Source: an uncultured Oscillospiraceae bacterium
GTDB taxonomy: Bacteria; Bacillota; Clostridia; Oscillospirales; Acutalibacteraceae
Reading direction: 5' to 3'
Assembly: GCA_948471205.1 (NCBI GenBank)
Contig: CAOKRT010000013.1
Coordinates: 1-45,191, forward strand
Length of the DNA: 45,191 nt
This document shows, one piece after another, positions 30,824 to 38,968 of the stretch; position 1 is the stretch's first letter, and each line of letters opens with the position of its first letter. Position numbers and translations under genes: made by a program. The notes beneath the pieces were generated by a model that worked only from the letters and a program-made list of their open reading frames with translations, had not been told where the DNA came from and ran no database searches.

Positions 30824-30867
30824 GCTGAAGATGGGAGCGTTAAGAGAAATCTTAAAGCATTTTCAGC
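30824..30867 (+). other. Two-tier RNA hairpin downstream of folD
   Basis: Outer arms GCTGAAGATG (30824-30833) and CATTTTCAGC (30858-30867) enclose an inner perfect stem TTAAGA-GAAA-TCTTAA (30840-30855) capped by a GAAA tetraloop. It lies in the 3' UTR between folD and the terminator, without a T-run. Confidence 0.45.
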
Positions 30868-30893
30868 GGTTTAAAAAAGTCCATATAAATATA

Positions 30894-30926
30894 AAAAGGT
30901 ACGGAATATTCCGTACCTTTTATTTT
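30894..30926. terminator. Bidirectional intrinsic terminator
   Basis: The perfect 20-bp palindrome GGTACGGAATATTCCGTACC with A- and T-runs on each side lies between the convergent folD and phosphoesterase genes. Confidence 0.85.
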
Positions 30927-30931
30927 TTACT

Positions 30932-32299
30932 TTAATCTTCCAGTATCAATTCAGCATTGTAATCGTCAATGCCGTAATTTCCTGCCGAATTCTTCAGAAT
31001 GTCAAATAAGTCCACTCTGATACCGTCTGTATTTTTCAGATTGATACGTTTCAGAATAAAATTAAATCTTTTCAGAAACCTTAAAAGTATATCTCCCTTT
31101 GGCGTACCTTCTTTGAAGGTCTGATTTCCGCTGAAAAGATTTCTTACAAGTTCTGCTATATAGTTTTTAAGCAGTATATGTTTTATGGATTTATCACATT
31201 TGATACAAAGCAGACGTGCAGTTGTGCCCACCGTAAGTTTATTCAGTGCATTGCCTGTTCTTTTTACAATCGGAAACAGTTTTGTTTTATCACCTGCCCC
31301 GAATTTGCCAAGCATTCTTTCTGGGTTATTCCGCATATCGTCTAACATGTTAAGAATCATACTGTCAAACATGTCATCCAGATATTTTGTGCAGGTTCTT
31401 CCGTTTGTTTCCCATTCAAAGTCGGGACAGTTTATTGTTTTTATTTTAACTTTTTTTCTGCTTTCAACAGTAACCAGTCTCATAACAGAGGGGCTTGCAA
31501 TAACGGACCCTGTGCAGACATCATAAAACTTATTGCCGTTTGGTGTGATTTTTTCATTTATGCTTTGATTATGCATATGCCCCGTAAAAACAAGATGCAC
31601 CCCTTCATCTGCAAGCATTGTTGTTATTTCTCCTGCGTTTTGCTGCACGGCAGAAGGAACTACGGAAAATATAGGCTGACCAGGAAGCAGCGGATAATGA
31701 TTCATTGCTATCATTAATTGTTTATCCTGTCTGGCTTTGGCAGTTTGTTCTTTTATCCATGCAAGCTGTTCATCATCATATGTTTTGAAATCCCGGCAGT
31801 TGCCGTCATTATTGAGCGCCAGCAGGCGGATTCCGTCGCAAAGCTGGGCAACATAGGAAAGGTGCTTTTTGTCTATAGCAATTGCATCTTTAAACCCAAA
31901 TTCATAATACAGATCAAAAAGCTCATCACGTCCGGCTGCTTTCGGCGCATAGCGACCTTCTTCTGTAAAGGCAAATGCCTTGTCATCATCTCTTTTAAAA
32001 TCATGATCGGCCGTAATGGTGAAAACTCGTTTTCCGCTATCCCTTAGTTTTTTTAGAAGTTCAATAAAACCCAGATGGCTTTCATATTCACCGTTAAATG
32101 ATAAATCCCCTGCAATCAGAACCGTATCGGCAAGGTCTGTTTTGTTAAGCCAGTTAAAAACGGATTGGTTTATTGATTCTGTTTCTGCAAAGCATTTCTG
32201 CTCAAAGCGCATGAATTCATCATATTCTTTTCCGGTTGCACCAAGTGAATTTTTAAAGAAATGGGTGTCTGTAAGTACAATAAAGTTAAATTTATCCAT
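30932..32299 (-). CDS. Calcineurin-like metallophosphoesterase with C-terminal helical extension
   Basis: A 455-residue cytosolic protein. The catalytic domain (1-~290) has DTH (Asp11, His13), IAGDLSFNGE, MNHYP and FTGHMHNQ. The canonical GNHD metal box reads ADHD, an Asn-to-Asp change that may mark a subfamily. The C-terminal ~160 residues are helical, with no assigned domain. No signal peptide, so a cytoplasmic phosphodiesterase or phosphatase. It is the last gene of the operon transporter / MBL-fold / GtaA-like / phosphoesterase and starts 7 nt after the previous stop, so it probably processes a product of that pathway. Confidence 0.85.
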   Translation of the reverse strand: MDKFNFIVLTDTHFFKNSLGATGKEYDEFMRFEQKCFAETESINQSVFNWLNKTDLADTVLIAGDLSFNGEYESHLGFIELLKKLRDSGKRVFTITADHDFKRDDDKAFAFTEEGRYAPKAAGRDELFDLYYEFGFKDAIAIDKKHLSYVAQLCDGIRLLALNNDGNCRDFKTYDDEQLAWIKEQTAKARQDKQLMIAMNHYPLLPGQPIFSVVPSAVQQNAGEITTMLADEGVHLVFTGHMHNQSINEKITPNGNKFYDVCTGSVIASPSVMRLVTVESRKKVKIKTINCPDFEWETNGRTCTKYLDDMFDSMILNMLDDMRNNPERMLGKFGAGDKTKLFPIVKRTGNALNKLTVGTTARLLCIKCDKSIKHILLKNYIAELVRNLFSGNQTFKEGTPKGDILLRFLKRFNFILKRINLKNTDGIRVDLFDILKNSAGNYGIDDYNAELILED

Positions 32300-32305
32300 A
32301 ATATA

Positions 32306-34210
32306 TTATCCTTGTTTCATCAATTTGTTTTTCAGAACAGGCATCCACAAACCGGCCTGCACAGACCTGTGGTTAAATCCGCATTCAGATGCTGTAACTG
32401 TATCGTACCAATCGGTAAAGCAGTTTTTATCTGATGTGGTTTCAAGATATTTTACAATACATTCTGAAAATGCTTTTGTTGTTTGCTCCGTACTGTCAAG
32501 GCAGGATGCCCAAAGCATCCAGTCGGTTTTGGTGAAATCCTTTCTGTAATCGAGCGGAGTGCCAAAGCGGTTTTTCATTTTGTGATACTGTTTAATTTCA
32601 TATGCATATATACTTTTGTCAAACAGATTAAATCCAAACAAAATGTCCCAGATAAGATTATATTTAAGGCTCCAGCTTTTCTCTTCACCAACAGAAAAGC
32701 TTAAATAGCCGTTCTTTGTTTTTGAAAGCTTTATCAGTTTTTGTGCATTTGCCTTTGCAATTTCAAAAGAATGGTCTTCTTCTTCCAATGCTTCTGAAAT
32801 TTTTGAAAAACAGGCAATGCCCATAATACTTTTTACAGCAAGGTTAACATTTTTTTCACTGTGACCGGCAAAATCATCTGTACAAAGCTGATTTTCAAGG
32901 GTAACGCCGCACTTAATCAAATAATAATTCCATTTTTTCAGCAAATCATAATTGGCTTCAAGCTGTGATTTATCATTTGTTAAAACAAAATAGGCATAGC
33001 TTGCTATAAGCATATTTCCACATTCTTCAATCGGCATATGGCATGCAGGATTCAGCACATTCTTTTTCATCTGAAAAAGCACTTTTTTCTTGTGGTAATA
33101 AATTCTGTTTAATCCGTAAACCTGCCCGTTTGCAATAGGATATTGCCCGATATCGTGGGGAGCAAAGTCATTTCTCCAGGCATCGGTGCGTGAAAATGCA
33201 AAGATGCCGGTTAGCATGGCTTTTACAAGCTCCGGACGGTAAAGAAGAAACATAGGAATTGCAGGATATGTAACATCAACAGTATTAATACAGCCGTTTG
33301 AGTTGCATTCTTTTGAAAAGTAAAGTAATTCCCCTTTACTGTTTCTGAACAGCTTATGGGCCGCTAAAACCTGCCTTGCCGCGGCGGTCAGTATATGGCA
33401 GTAATCATTTCCGTATATTTTTGCATCGTTCAAAATCATTTTATTCTGCTTTAAAAGTCTGTTGTATAATTCTTCTTTATGATTAAAGCAGTAGCTTACG
33501 GCGTTTTCAATGGTTTTGTGTTTTTCTGTCCACAATCCCTTATATTTTGTTCCCATATATTCAATGGAATATATATCGTCAAATGCTGCAATATGAAAAC
33601 AGGAAGCATTTTTTACAACTGTCAGCGAGCAGTCTGATGAAACAGAATTTTTATTTACCGCCGGTTCACCGCCAAACAGATAAAAATAACCCCAGTCGGC
33701 AGCTACGGCATCACCGCTTTTATAAATCGGTTTCTGTGTTTTTCTGCCCATTACTGCGGCTTTCCCGCAGGACATGGAAACAATTTTTTTCATAACACTT
33801 TTCTTTATATTATAACAAAAGTTTTCATGCATGGATAAGGATATATTTACCGTATGCTTTTTGCTGTCATTAAAACGTATATCATATTCAATGAAAGAAC
33901 AGGGCAGTGATAAATCGTATAAATTATCCAGCAAAAGTGGTGTCCAAAATTTAACTGTAAGTGCAAAATCTGCGTTTTCAAACGTATAAAAGGTTATATA
34001 GGGTGTTACTTCAAGCGCTGTCTGCGGTATAATGGGTTCTTTTCCCAAGCCCATAAAGCGGTAAATTCTACCGTCAACATTTATTTTGCCGGTAAGTTCT
34101 TTTTTCAGCCCGCACCAAAGCACGGTGTTACTGTCATATAATTTGTCTGATTTGGACCAAATGCTGAAAAACGGATCAACCGTTATCAGCGGATAGGCAG
34201 GCAGTTTCAT
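32306..34210 (-). CDS. GtaA/DUF4965-type glutaminase-like or glycosidase-like hydrolase
   Basis: A 634-residue protein with no signal peptide. The N-terminal domain (LPAYPLITVDPFFSIWS, then NTVLWCGLKKELTGKINVDG, and IIPQTALEVTPYITFYTFE) and the C-terminal (alpha/alpha)6-like domain with FGTPLDYRKDFTKTDWML and a final FTDWYDTV match the family called glutaminase A-like, DUF4965/DUF5127/DUF1793. Fungal GtaA is named a glutaminase, but bacterial members sit with sugar genes and may be glycosidases. The start at ATG 34210 is set by TGAGGT at 34222-34217; ATG 34216 touches that site and is rejected. Co-transcribed with a GPH-type transporter, so the substrate is probably an imported glycoside. Confidence 0.8.
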   Translation of the reverse strand: MKLPAYPLITVDPFFSIWSKSDKLYDSNTVLWCGLKKELTGKINVDGRIYRFMGLGKEPIIPQTALEVTPYITFYTFENADFALTVKFWTPLLLDNLYDLSLPCSFIEYDIRFNDSKKHTVNISLSMHENFCYNIKKSVMKKIVSMSCGKAAVMGRKTQKPIYKSGDAVAADWGYFYLFGGEPAVNKNSVSSDCSLTVVKNASCFHIAAFDDIYSIEYMGTKYKGLWTEKHKTIENAVSYCFNHKEELYNRLLKQNKMILNDAKIYGNDYCHILTAAARQVLAAHKLFRNSKGELLYFSKECNSNGCINTVDVTYPAIPMFLLYRPELVKAMLTGIFAFSRTDAWRNDFAPHDIGQYPIANGQVYGLNRIYYHKKKVLFQMKKNVLNPACHMPIEECGNMLIASYAYFVLTNDKSQLEANYDLLKKWNYYLIKCGVTLENQLCTDDFAGHSEKNVNLAVKSIMGIACFSKISEALEEEDHSFEIAKANAQKLIKLSKTKNGYLSFSVGEEKSWSLKYNLIWDILFGFNLFDKSIYAYEIKQYHKMKNRFGTPLDYRKDFTKTDWMLWASCLDSTEQTTKAFSECIVKYLETTSDKNCFTDWYDTVTASECGFNHRSVQAGLWMPVLKNKLMKQG

Positions 34211-34223
34211 ATTCATACCTCAT

Positions 34224-35111
34224 TTATCTGTGAATGTTATTAAAATATTCTATTTGTCCGTTATCGCCTACTGCGGCAATAATGCCGTTTTCAGTTCCTG
34301 TAATAAATATATCTGAATGTGCAAAAAGTTTTATTTTAAATAAAGTTCTTTTATCTGCTCCCTTGTGTCTGTTTGTAACAATGCTGGTATTTGGTTTCAG
34401 TGTTTTCAGCCAGTATACTGATGAGGAGCCCCGGTAACTGTGGTGACCTACTTTCAGCAAATCAATTTTTCCGATCTGCGGCGCAAGCCTTTTTTCGTCA
34501 CCGCTGAAATTATCTATATCGCCGGCAAGAAATATTTTTGTGCCGTTCTTTTCAAGCAGAACACCAAGGGATCTGTCATTTTCTCCAACCCTTTTTTTAT
34601 CGTTATCTTCTGTATTGAAAAGGGTTATTTTGAAATTTCCAAGCATAAAAGGTGTATTGTCCGGATGAAAAATTATTGGTATGCGATTATTGTTCAGTGC
34701 ATCCACCATTTGGCGGTAAACCTCTTTATTATCCCACATTTCAATTTCGTATTCTGTTATTTTGCTTTCATCATATTCTTTAAGATAAGCTCTGCCTATA
34801 TGAACAGCAGGGTTTGATACAATTGTATCAAACCCTCCTATATGGTCAGAATGGCTGTGTGTGCCAAGTACAAAATCAAGGCACACATTTCCGTTTTTAT
34901 CGGCTGCATTTTCTTTTAAATATTTAAGCACCAAATCCTCATATCCCTTATATGCAAGAGCTTTAAAGCCGCGGGGATTGTCGTTGTCTTCAGCGCAGTC
35001 TACAAGTGCGAATTTTCCGCAGCTTTCAATTAAAATAGCATCGGATGCACCTGTATTCAAAAAATGAATTCTGTCTGTATTTATATTTGTTTTGTTATAT
35101 TCGGCTATCAT
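34224..35111 (-). CDS. ComEC/Rec2-type metallo-beta-lactamase-fold hydrolase
   Basis: A 295-residue cytosolic protein of the MBL fold with HSHSDHIGG (zinc motif HxHxDH), LAGDI and GHHSYRGSS. It is equivalent to the soluble C-terminal domain of ComEC but without the membrane channel, so it is not a DNA uptake gene by itself. Substrates of such stand-alone proteins are unknown (nucleotide, phosphodiester or lactone). Its ATG abuts the transporter stop codon, indicating translational coupling; the next gene starts 13 nt after its end. Confidence 0.85.
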   Translation of the reverse strand: MIAEYNKTNINTDRIHFLNTGASDAILIESCGKFALVDCAEDNDNPRGFKALAYKGYEDLVLKYLKENAADKNGNVCLDFVLGTHSHSDHIGGFDTIVSNPAVHIGRAYLKEYDESKITEYEIEMWDNKEVYRQMVDALNNNRIPIIFHPDNTPFMLGNFKITLFNTEDNDKKRVGENDRSLGVLLEKNGTKIFLAGDIDNFSGDEKRLAPQIGKIDLLKVGHHSYRGSSSVYWLKTLKPNTSIVTNRHKGADKRTLFKIKLFAHSDIFITGTENGIIAAVGDNGQIEYFNNIHR

Positions 35112-36554
35112 TTAATCATTGTCACTTTCGTTAATAAGTTGTTTTTCACGCTGTGCAATAACGGCATTGTGCATATCTTCCTTTGTTTTGCCTGTTAACT
35201 TGTAGAAGAAGAAAGGCACGCCGGCAAGGAACATCATAATTCCGTGAACGATTGTGTAGAAGAACAGTAAAAGAATTTTTGTTTTCAGGCTCTGAACTGG
35301 CTCGGGAACGGCATCTGTCGGCTGAATGTATCCGATAATAGAACTGTTGCCGTAAAGTACAAGCGGTGCAAGCGTGCTTGCAATTGTTCCGCTTATTAAA
35401 GTGCCGATACCGATAACGGTTGGAAGCGTTGCATCAAGCCTTTTTCCTGTTTTAAGCTCAATATCTTCAAGTACATCTGCCTTGAACATATTTGGCAGAA
35501 GGTTGGATGCGCCGAACTGCAAACCGATAAGGAAAAGAAAAACAATAAATACAATCTGCAGCACAGGGCTTGGATTTTTAAAGTATATATAGCCTATTGC
35601 AAAGGCGGCGGAATTGGCAATGATTGAATAAACACCGCTTGCAATATATAAAATTTTTGAATTGAATTTTTTCAGCAGGAAATTTATAACCAGCATGCCT
35701 ACTGCCGTTCCGATGCCTGTAGGCAAACCGAAAAGAAGGAATTTTGATGTGCTGCCAAGAAGCGCTGCAGCAAGGAAAACACCCATATATGTTGATACGT
35801 TTCTGAAACTTTTTAAGAATTCTGAAATAATGATAACCCACGCATATTTATTTTTAACTACATCGCCGAAACCTGCAATTGGATTTTTCTTTTCATTGCT
35901 GTATGTTGTACGTTCTTTAACGGCGCTCATACCAAGCAATATTGTAATTACGCCAACAGCACTGCAGAGCCCTGCACCGATAATATACTGTGTGCCTTCG
36001 TTTTTCCAGATAAGACCGATAACAAGCACAATAACAAGCGGTGCGGAATTTCCGATTGCCGAAGCAATGCTTTTAAAGGAAATGACATTGTCACGTTCCT
36101 TCATATTCGGTGTCATAACAAAGGATACCATGTTGATTGCTTCACCGAATCCGCAGCAAACTGCCCATGCAACCGCAACCGTAACAATATAAACCATAAG
36201 AAGTGTTCCCGCAAGCGCAGGGGGGGTCCAGAAGGTGAGAACAAGAAGAATACCTAAAGGAACAGCCACAAGCAGCGCAAGAGGTCTGAACTTGCCGGAT
36301 TTGCCTGTTTTTCTGTTGTCTATGTACATTGCAATAAAGAAATTAAGAATAAAAGGAATGACACTTGTAAGCGTATTAAAAAGAGCAGTTTGCCCCTCCT
36401 GCAATCTTAAAACGTTAACAAGATAAGCACTTCTGTATGAACCGATCATACCTGTCATGTTTGTGTAAAAGAATACAGCCATTAAATAGAGTATCCATTC
36501 CTTTAGCTTCAGATGCTTTATATTTACATCTGAAATTGAACTCTGTGTTTGCAT
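35112..36554 (-). CDS. GPH-family (MelB-like) sugar transporter
   Basis: A 480-residue permease with about 12 membrane segments. The N-terminal part LKLKEWILYLMAVFFYTNMTG, the loop YIDNRKTGKSGKFRP (the conserved charged loop between helices 2 and 3 of the glycoside-pentoside-hexuronide:cation symporters), and FVMTPNMKERDNVISFKS are characteristic. It would import a glycoside with a cation. First gene of a four-gene operon, with a good promoter and divergent from a GntR/LacI hybrid regulator, which probably senses the same sugar. Confidence 0.88.
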   Translation of the reverse strand: MQTQSSISDVNIKHLKLKEWILYLMAVFFYTNMTGMIGSYRSAYLVNVLRLQEGQTALFNTLTSVIPFILNFFIAMYIDNRKTGKSGKFRPLALLVAVPLGILLVLTFWTPPALAGTLLMVYIVTVAVAWAVCCGFGEAINMVSFVMTPNMKERDNVISFKSIASAIGNSAPLVIVLVIGLIWKNEGTQYIIGAGLCSAVGVITILLGMSAVKERTTYSNEKKNPIAGFGDVVKNKYAWVIIISEFLKSFRNVSTYMGVFLAAALLGSTSKFLLFGLPTGIGTAVGMLVINFLLKKFNSKILYIASGVYSIIANSAAFAIGYIYFKNPSPVLQIVFIVFLFLIGLQFGASNLLPNMFKADVLEDIELKTGKRLDATLPTVIGIGTLISGTIASTLAPLVLYGNSSIIGYIQPTDAVPEPVQSLKTKILLLFFYTIVHGIMMFLAGVPFFFYKLTGKTKEDMHNAVIAQREKQLINESDND

Positions 36555-36591
36555 AAAAATATCCCCTTTTTATAATTTATTTACACATTAT

Positions 36592-36620
36592 ATTTTATAA
36601 TAAGCAGGTTTGCTTTTCAA
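36592..36620 (-). promoter_or_regulatory. Promoter of the GPH transporter operon
   Basis: On minus, -35 TTGAAA (36620-36615), a 17-nt spacer and -10 TAAAAT (36597-36592), about 38 nt before the ATG. Confidence 0.65.
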
Positions 36621-36655
36621 TGATTTGAATAACCAAAAATATTGCCCCGTGTTTG

Positions 36656-36703
36656 TTGACAATTTATTGTTAATGATATATCATTTAATTGTAAATGATA
36701 TAT
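36656..36703 (+). promoter_or_regulatory. Promoter and repeated operator of the GntR/LacI regulator
   Basis: -35 TTGACA (36656-36661), 17 nt, -10-like TATCAT (36679-36684). The 14-bp palindrome AATGATATATCATT (36672-36685) covers the -10, and its half AATGATATAT recurs exactly 22 bp later (36694-36703). This is the geometry expected for a dimeric, autoregulating repressor. Confidence 0.6.
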
Positions 36704-36718
36704 TTTGGAGCGGATATT

Positions 36719-37771
36719 TTGAAATTATATGATAAAATATATAAGAATTTAAAATCACAGATTGCTGATGGAATATATGATAACGGAAAGCTGCTTCCAA
36801 CTGAAATTTCGCTTCAGAATGCGTATGGGGTAAGCAGAATTACAGTGAAGCACGCATATGAAAAGCTCGTTTCCGAGGGACTGGTTGTGCGTGCGCCGGG
36901 AAGAGGCACGCTTCTGGCGGAGCATGTAAAAAAACGCGGCAATAAAATGATAGGGCTTGTACTTTGTGATTTTAATCAGTCTTTTGGGCTGGAACTGGTT
37001 AAAAGCATTGAACGGTATGCTGCTGAAAACGGATACAGCGTTGTGCTGAAAATCAGCAGGGATGATCATGAAACAGAACGCTGTGTGCTGTCTGAACTGA
37101 CGGCGCTTAATGTAAGCGGCATCATCATTCAGAACTGCCACGGCGAATTTACAAAAAATCTTATTGAACTGTCCATAAAGGGATTTCCACTGGTTTCGAT
37201 AGACCGATATGCAAAGGGACTGCTGATTCCCTCTGTAACATCCGATAATTTCAATGCATCTTTTAAAGCGACTGAATATTTTTTAAAACAGGGTAATAAA
37301 AAAATTCTTTTTGCATCTGCCTCGCCCCAGAATACCTCTACATTAACAGAACGGTTTGAAGGCTTCAGACAGGCATATGTTGACAATGGGGTGCTTTTGT
37401 CTGCCGATAATTTTATTACAGATTTGAAAAGCCCTGTTGAATATACAGATGAAAATAAGGAACAGGATACAGAAAAAATTGCGAATGCTTTGCGTGAAAA
37501 CAACATTACATCCGTTATTGCTGCGGAAAGCGGTGCAGGTGCGCTGTGCGCGGTGGCTGCTGAAAAAGCAGGCAAACATTTTTCCGAAGATTTTGAAATG
37601 ATTTGTTTTGATAAAAGCAGTAAAATGCCGCAGCATAAAAACATTACAAGCATTCTGCAGAATGAGCAGGAAATGGGGAAGGCGGCCGTTAACCAGCTTA
37701 TGCATATTATTCATAATGAATCGTTTGATATGAGAACGGTTATTGATACCCGCTTTTTTTCTGCTATTTAA
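36719..37771 (+). CDS. GntR/LacI hybrid (AraR-like) transcriptional regulator
   Basis: A 350-residue regulator. The N-terminal ~70 residues are a GntR winged helix (LYDKIYKNLKSQIADGIYD, LLPTEISLQNAYGVSRITVKHA, GLVVRAPGRGTLL, read as blocks). From residue ~75 a LacI-type periplasmic-binding-protein fold begins (MIGLVLCDFNQSFGLELVKSI, IIIQN, FPLVSIDRY, VTSDNF), ending with the usual FxSAI-like tail. The combination is that of AraR. A TTG start at 36719 is chosen because TTGGAG lies 8 nt upstream; the earlier ATG at 36695 is in the operator. It probably represses the divergent transporter operon and itself. Confidence 0.88.
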   Translation: MKLYDKIYKNLKSQIADGIYDNGKLLPTEISLQNAYGVSRITVKHAYEKLVSEGLVVRAPGRGTLLAEHVKKRGNKMIGLVLCDFNQSFGLELVKSIERYAAENGYSVVLKISRDDHETERCVLSELTALNVSGIIIQNCHGEFTKNLIELSIKGFPLVSIDRYAKGLLIPSVTSDNFNASFKATEYFLKQGNKKILFASASPQNTSTLTERFEGFRQAYVDNGVLLSADNFITDLKSPVEYTDENKEQDTEKIANALRENNITSVIAAESGAGALCAVAAEKAGKHFSEDFEMICFDKSSKMPQHKNITSILQNEQEMGKAAVNQLMHIIHNESFDMRTVIDTRFFSAI

Positions 37772-37966
37772 ATACAGATATGGGCTGTTTTGCTTAAAGA
37801 ATTATAAAATTTATATAATTATGAAAACGAGGTCGGTGCAGTCATCGGCCTCTATGTATTTTGATTATTATTTGCCCTTTTGTTTTATCTTTCAGTATTT
37901 TATTGGTATACTGAAAGAAGTTTTCGGCCGCTTGTGCTTAAAAAATTGCCGATTATGAAAAATATA
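37772..37966. other. Intergenic region with two inverted repeats
   Basis: No gene is supported here. A weak repeat GAGGTCGGTG / CATCGGCCTC (37829-37852) may end the regulator transcript. A perfect 11-bp repeat TCTTTCAGTAT / ATACTGAAAGA (37888-37898 / 37908-37918) has a 9-nt spacer; its half ATACTGAAA recurs at 37997-38005, around the transcription start of the LytTR gene. Confidence 0.5.
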
Positions 37967-38005
37967 TTGTTTTGGTAAAGCGGAATTTATATAATGATAC
38001 TGAAA
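37967..38005 (+). promoter_or_regulatory. Promoter of the LytTR-DUF3021 pair
   Basis: -35 TTGTTT (37967-37972), 17 nt, perfect -10 TATAAT (37990-37995), followed by ATACTGAAA (37997-38005), a repeat of the upstream palindrome half-site. Confidence 0.65.
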
Positions 38006-38021
38006 CAAGGAGGGGTGTACA

Positions 38022-38462
38022 ATGCAGATTGAATTAAAAACGGATGCTTCCTGCATTGAGCCGAAAATCATAATTTTGACTGCCTCGGTTACAGAAGAGG
38101 TTAATAAAATTATGAAAAAGCTTACAGAAGAATCAACGCTTATTATAACAGGCAGCCGTAACAGCAGAATTGAAATTCTAGAGCAAGCAGAAATAATCAG
38201 AATTTATTCCGCAAATGCAAAGGTGTTCGCTGTTACAGATAACGGTGAATATGTTTTGCGTATGCGTCTTTATGAGGCGGAAGAAAAGCTGAACAGTGAA
38301 AGATTTGTTCGTATTTCAAATTCTGAATTAATCAATATAAAGAAAGCCGTAAGCTTTGATTGCAGTATTACAGGAACAATATGCGTAAGGCTTAAAAATG
38401 GGCAAAACGCCTATGTTTCAAGGCGGTATGTTTCTAAAATAAAAAAAATGTTGGGGTTATGA
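38022..38462 (+). CDS. LytTR-domain transcriptional regulator
   Basis: A 146-residue protein without a receiver domain. After a short N-terminal part (1-~42), the LytTR fold covers the rest: IRIYSANAKVFAVTDNGEYVLRMRL, LYEAEEKLNSERFVRISNSELIN and KNGQNAYVSRRYVSKIKKML, read as blocks. LytTR proteins bind direct repeats. A strong site (AAGGAGGGG) precedes ATG 38022. It is followed 10 nt later by a DUF3021 membrane protein, the arrangement of LytTR regulatory systems in which the membrane protein restrains the regulator. Autoregulation through the ATACTGAAA repeats is likely but inferred. Confidence 0.92.
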   Translation: MQIELKTDASCIEPKIIILTASVTEEVNKIMKKLTEESTLIITGSRNSRIEILEQAEIIRIYSANAKVFAVTDNGEYVLRMRLYEAEEKLNSERFVRISNSELINIKKAVSFDCSITGTICVRLKNGQNAYVSRRYVSKIKKMLGL

Positions 38463-38472
38463 GGTGGAAAAA

Positions 38473-38925
38473 ATGAAAAAGAAAATAATTTCACGCATTG
38501 TTTCGGGGAGCGTTATTGGTATTGCAATCGGATACATCATTTCAATCCTTATTTCGCTGATATGGGCAAAAGGGTATTATTCGCCATGTGTGCCCGAATT
38601 AAAAGCAGTTATGGGAAGTGAAATCAATGCGGTTTTGTTTCAAACAGTGCTGTGCGCTCTGCTTGGTGCAGGTTTTTCTGTTGCTTCCCTTATATGGCAG
38701 AAGGAAAGCTGGAGCCTTGTGAAGCAAACAGGCATTTATTTTATTGTTATATCTGTTATTATGCTTCCCGTTGCATATTTAACCTATTGGATGGAGCATA
38801 CTGTTGCAGGCTTTTTTTCCTATTTCGGCATATTTGCTTTCATTTTTGTTATTGTGTGGCTTGTGCAGTTTGCTATAGCAAAGCAGACTGTAAAAAAAAT
38901 GAATGAAAAATTGAATAATAAATAA
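38473..38925 (+). CDS. DUF3021 family membrane protein
   Basis: A 150-residue protein with four membrane segments (about 10-30, 52-74, 88-108 and 116-140 judged by hydrophobicity) and a basic, Lys-rich C-terminus. This layout, directly after a stand-alone LytTR gene, is typical of DUF3021. In comparable streptococcal pairs such as HdrRM and BrsRM, the membrane partner holds the LytTR protein inactive until a signal arrives; the signal here is unknown. GAGGTGG before ATG 38473 fixes the start, and GTG 38464 is rejected because it lies within that site. Confidence 0.88.
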   Translation: MKKKIISRIVSGSVIGIAIGYIISILISLIWAKGYYSPCVPELKAVMGSEINAVLFQTVLCALLGAGFSVASLIWQKESWSLVKQTGIYFIVISVIMLPVAYLTYWMEHTVAGFFSYFGIFAFIFVIVWLVQFAIAKQTVKKMNEKLNNK

Positions 38926-38930
38926 AAATC

Positions 38931-38960
38931 AGCACGGTATTTTAGATACCGTGCTTTTTG
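38931..38960. terminator. Bidirectional intrinsic terminator
   Basis: The stem AGCACGGTAT / ATACCGTGCT with a 5-nt loop is followed by a T-run, between convergent DUF3021 and AraC-type genes. Confidence 0.85.
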
Positions 38961-38968
38961 TTTGCAGA

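Noticed and set aside
34224-35111. ComEC competence protein
   Set aside because: Only the soluble metallo-beta-lactamase part is present, with no membrane channel domain, so a DNA uptake role is not supported.
37743-37958. Plus-strand open frame between the GntR/LacI regulator and the LytTR gene
   Set aside because: No ribosome site, and it overlaps two inverted repeats; it is hydrophobic by AT-richness only.
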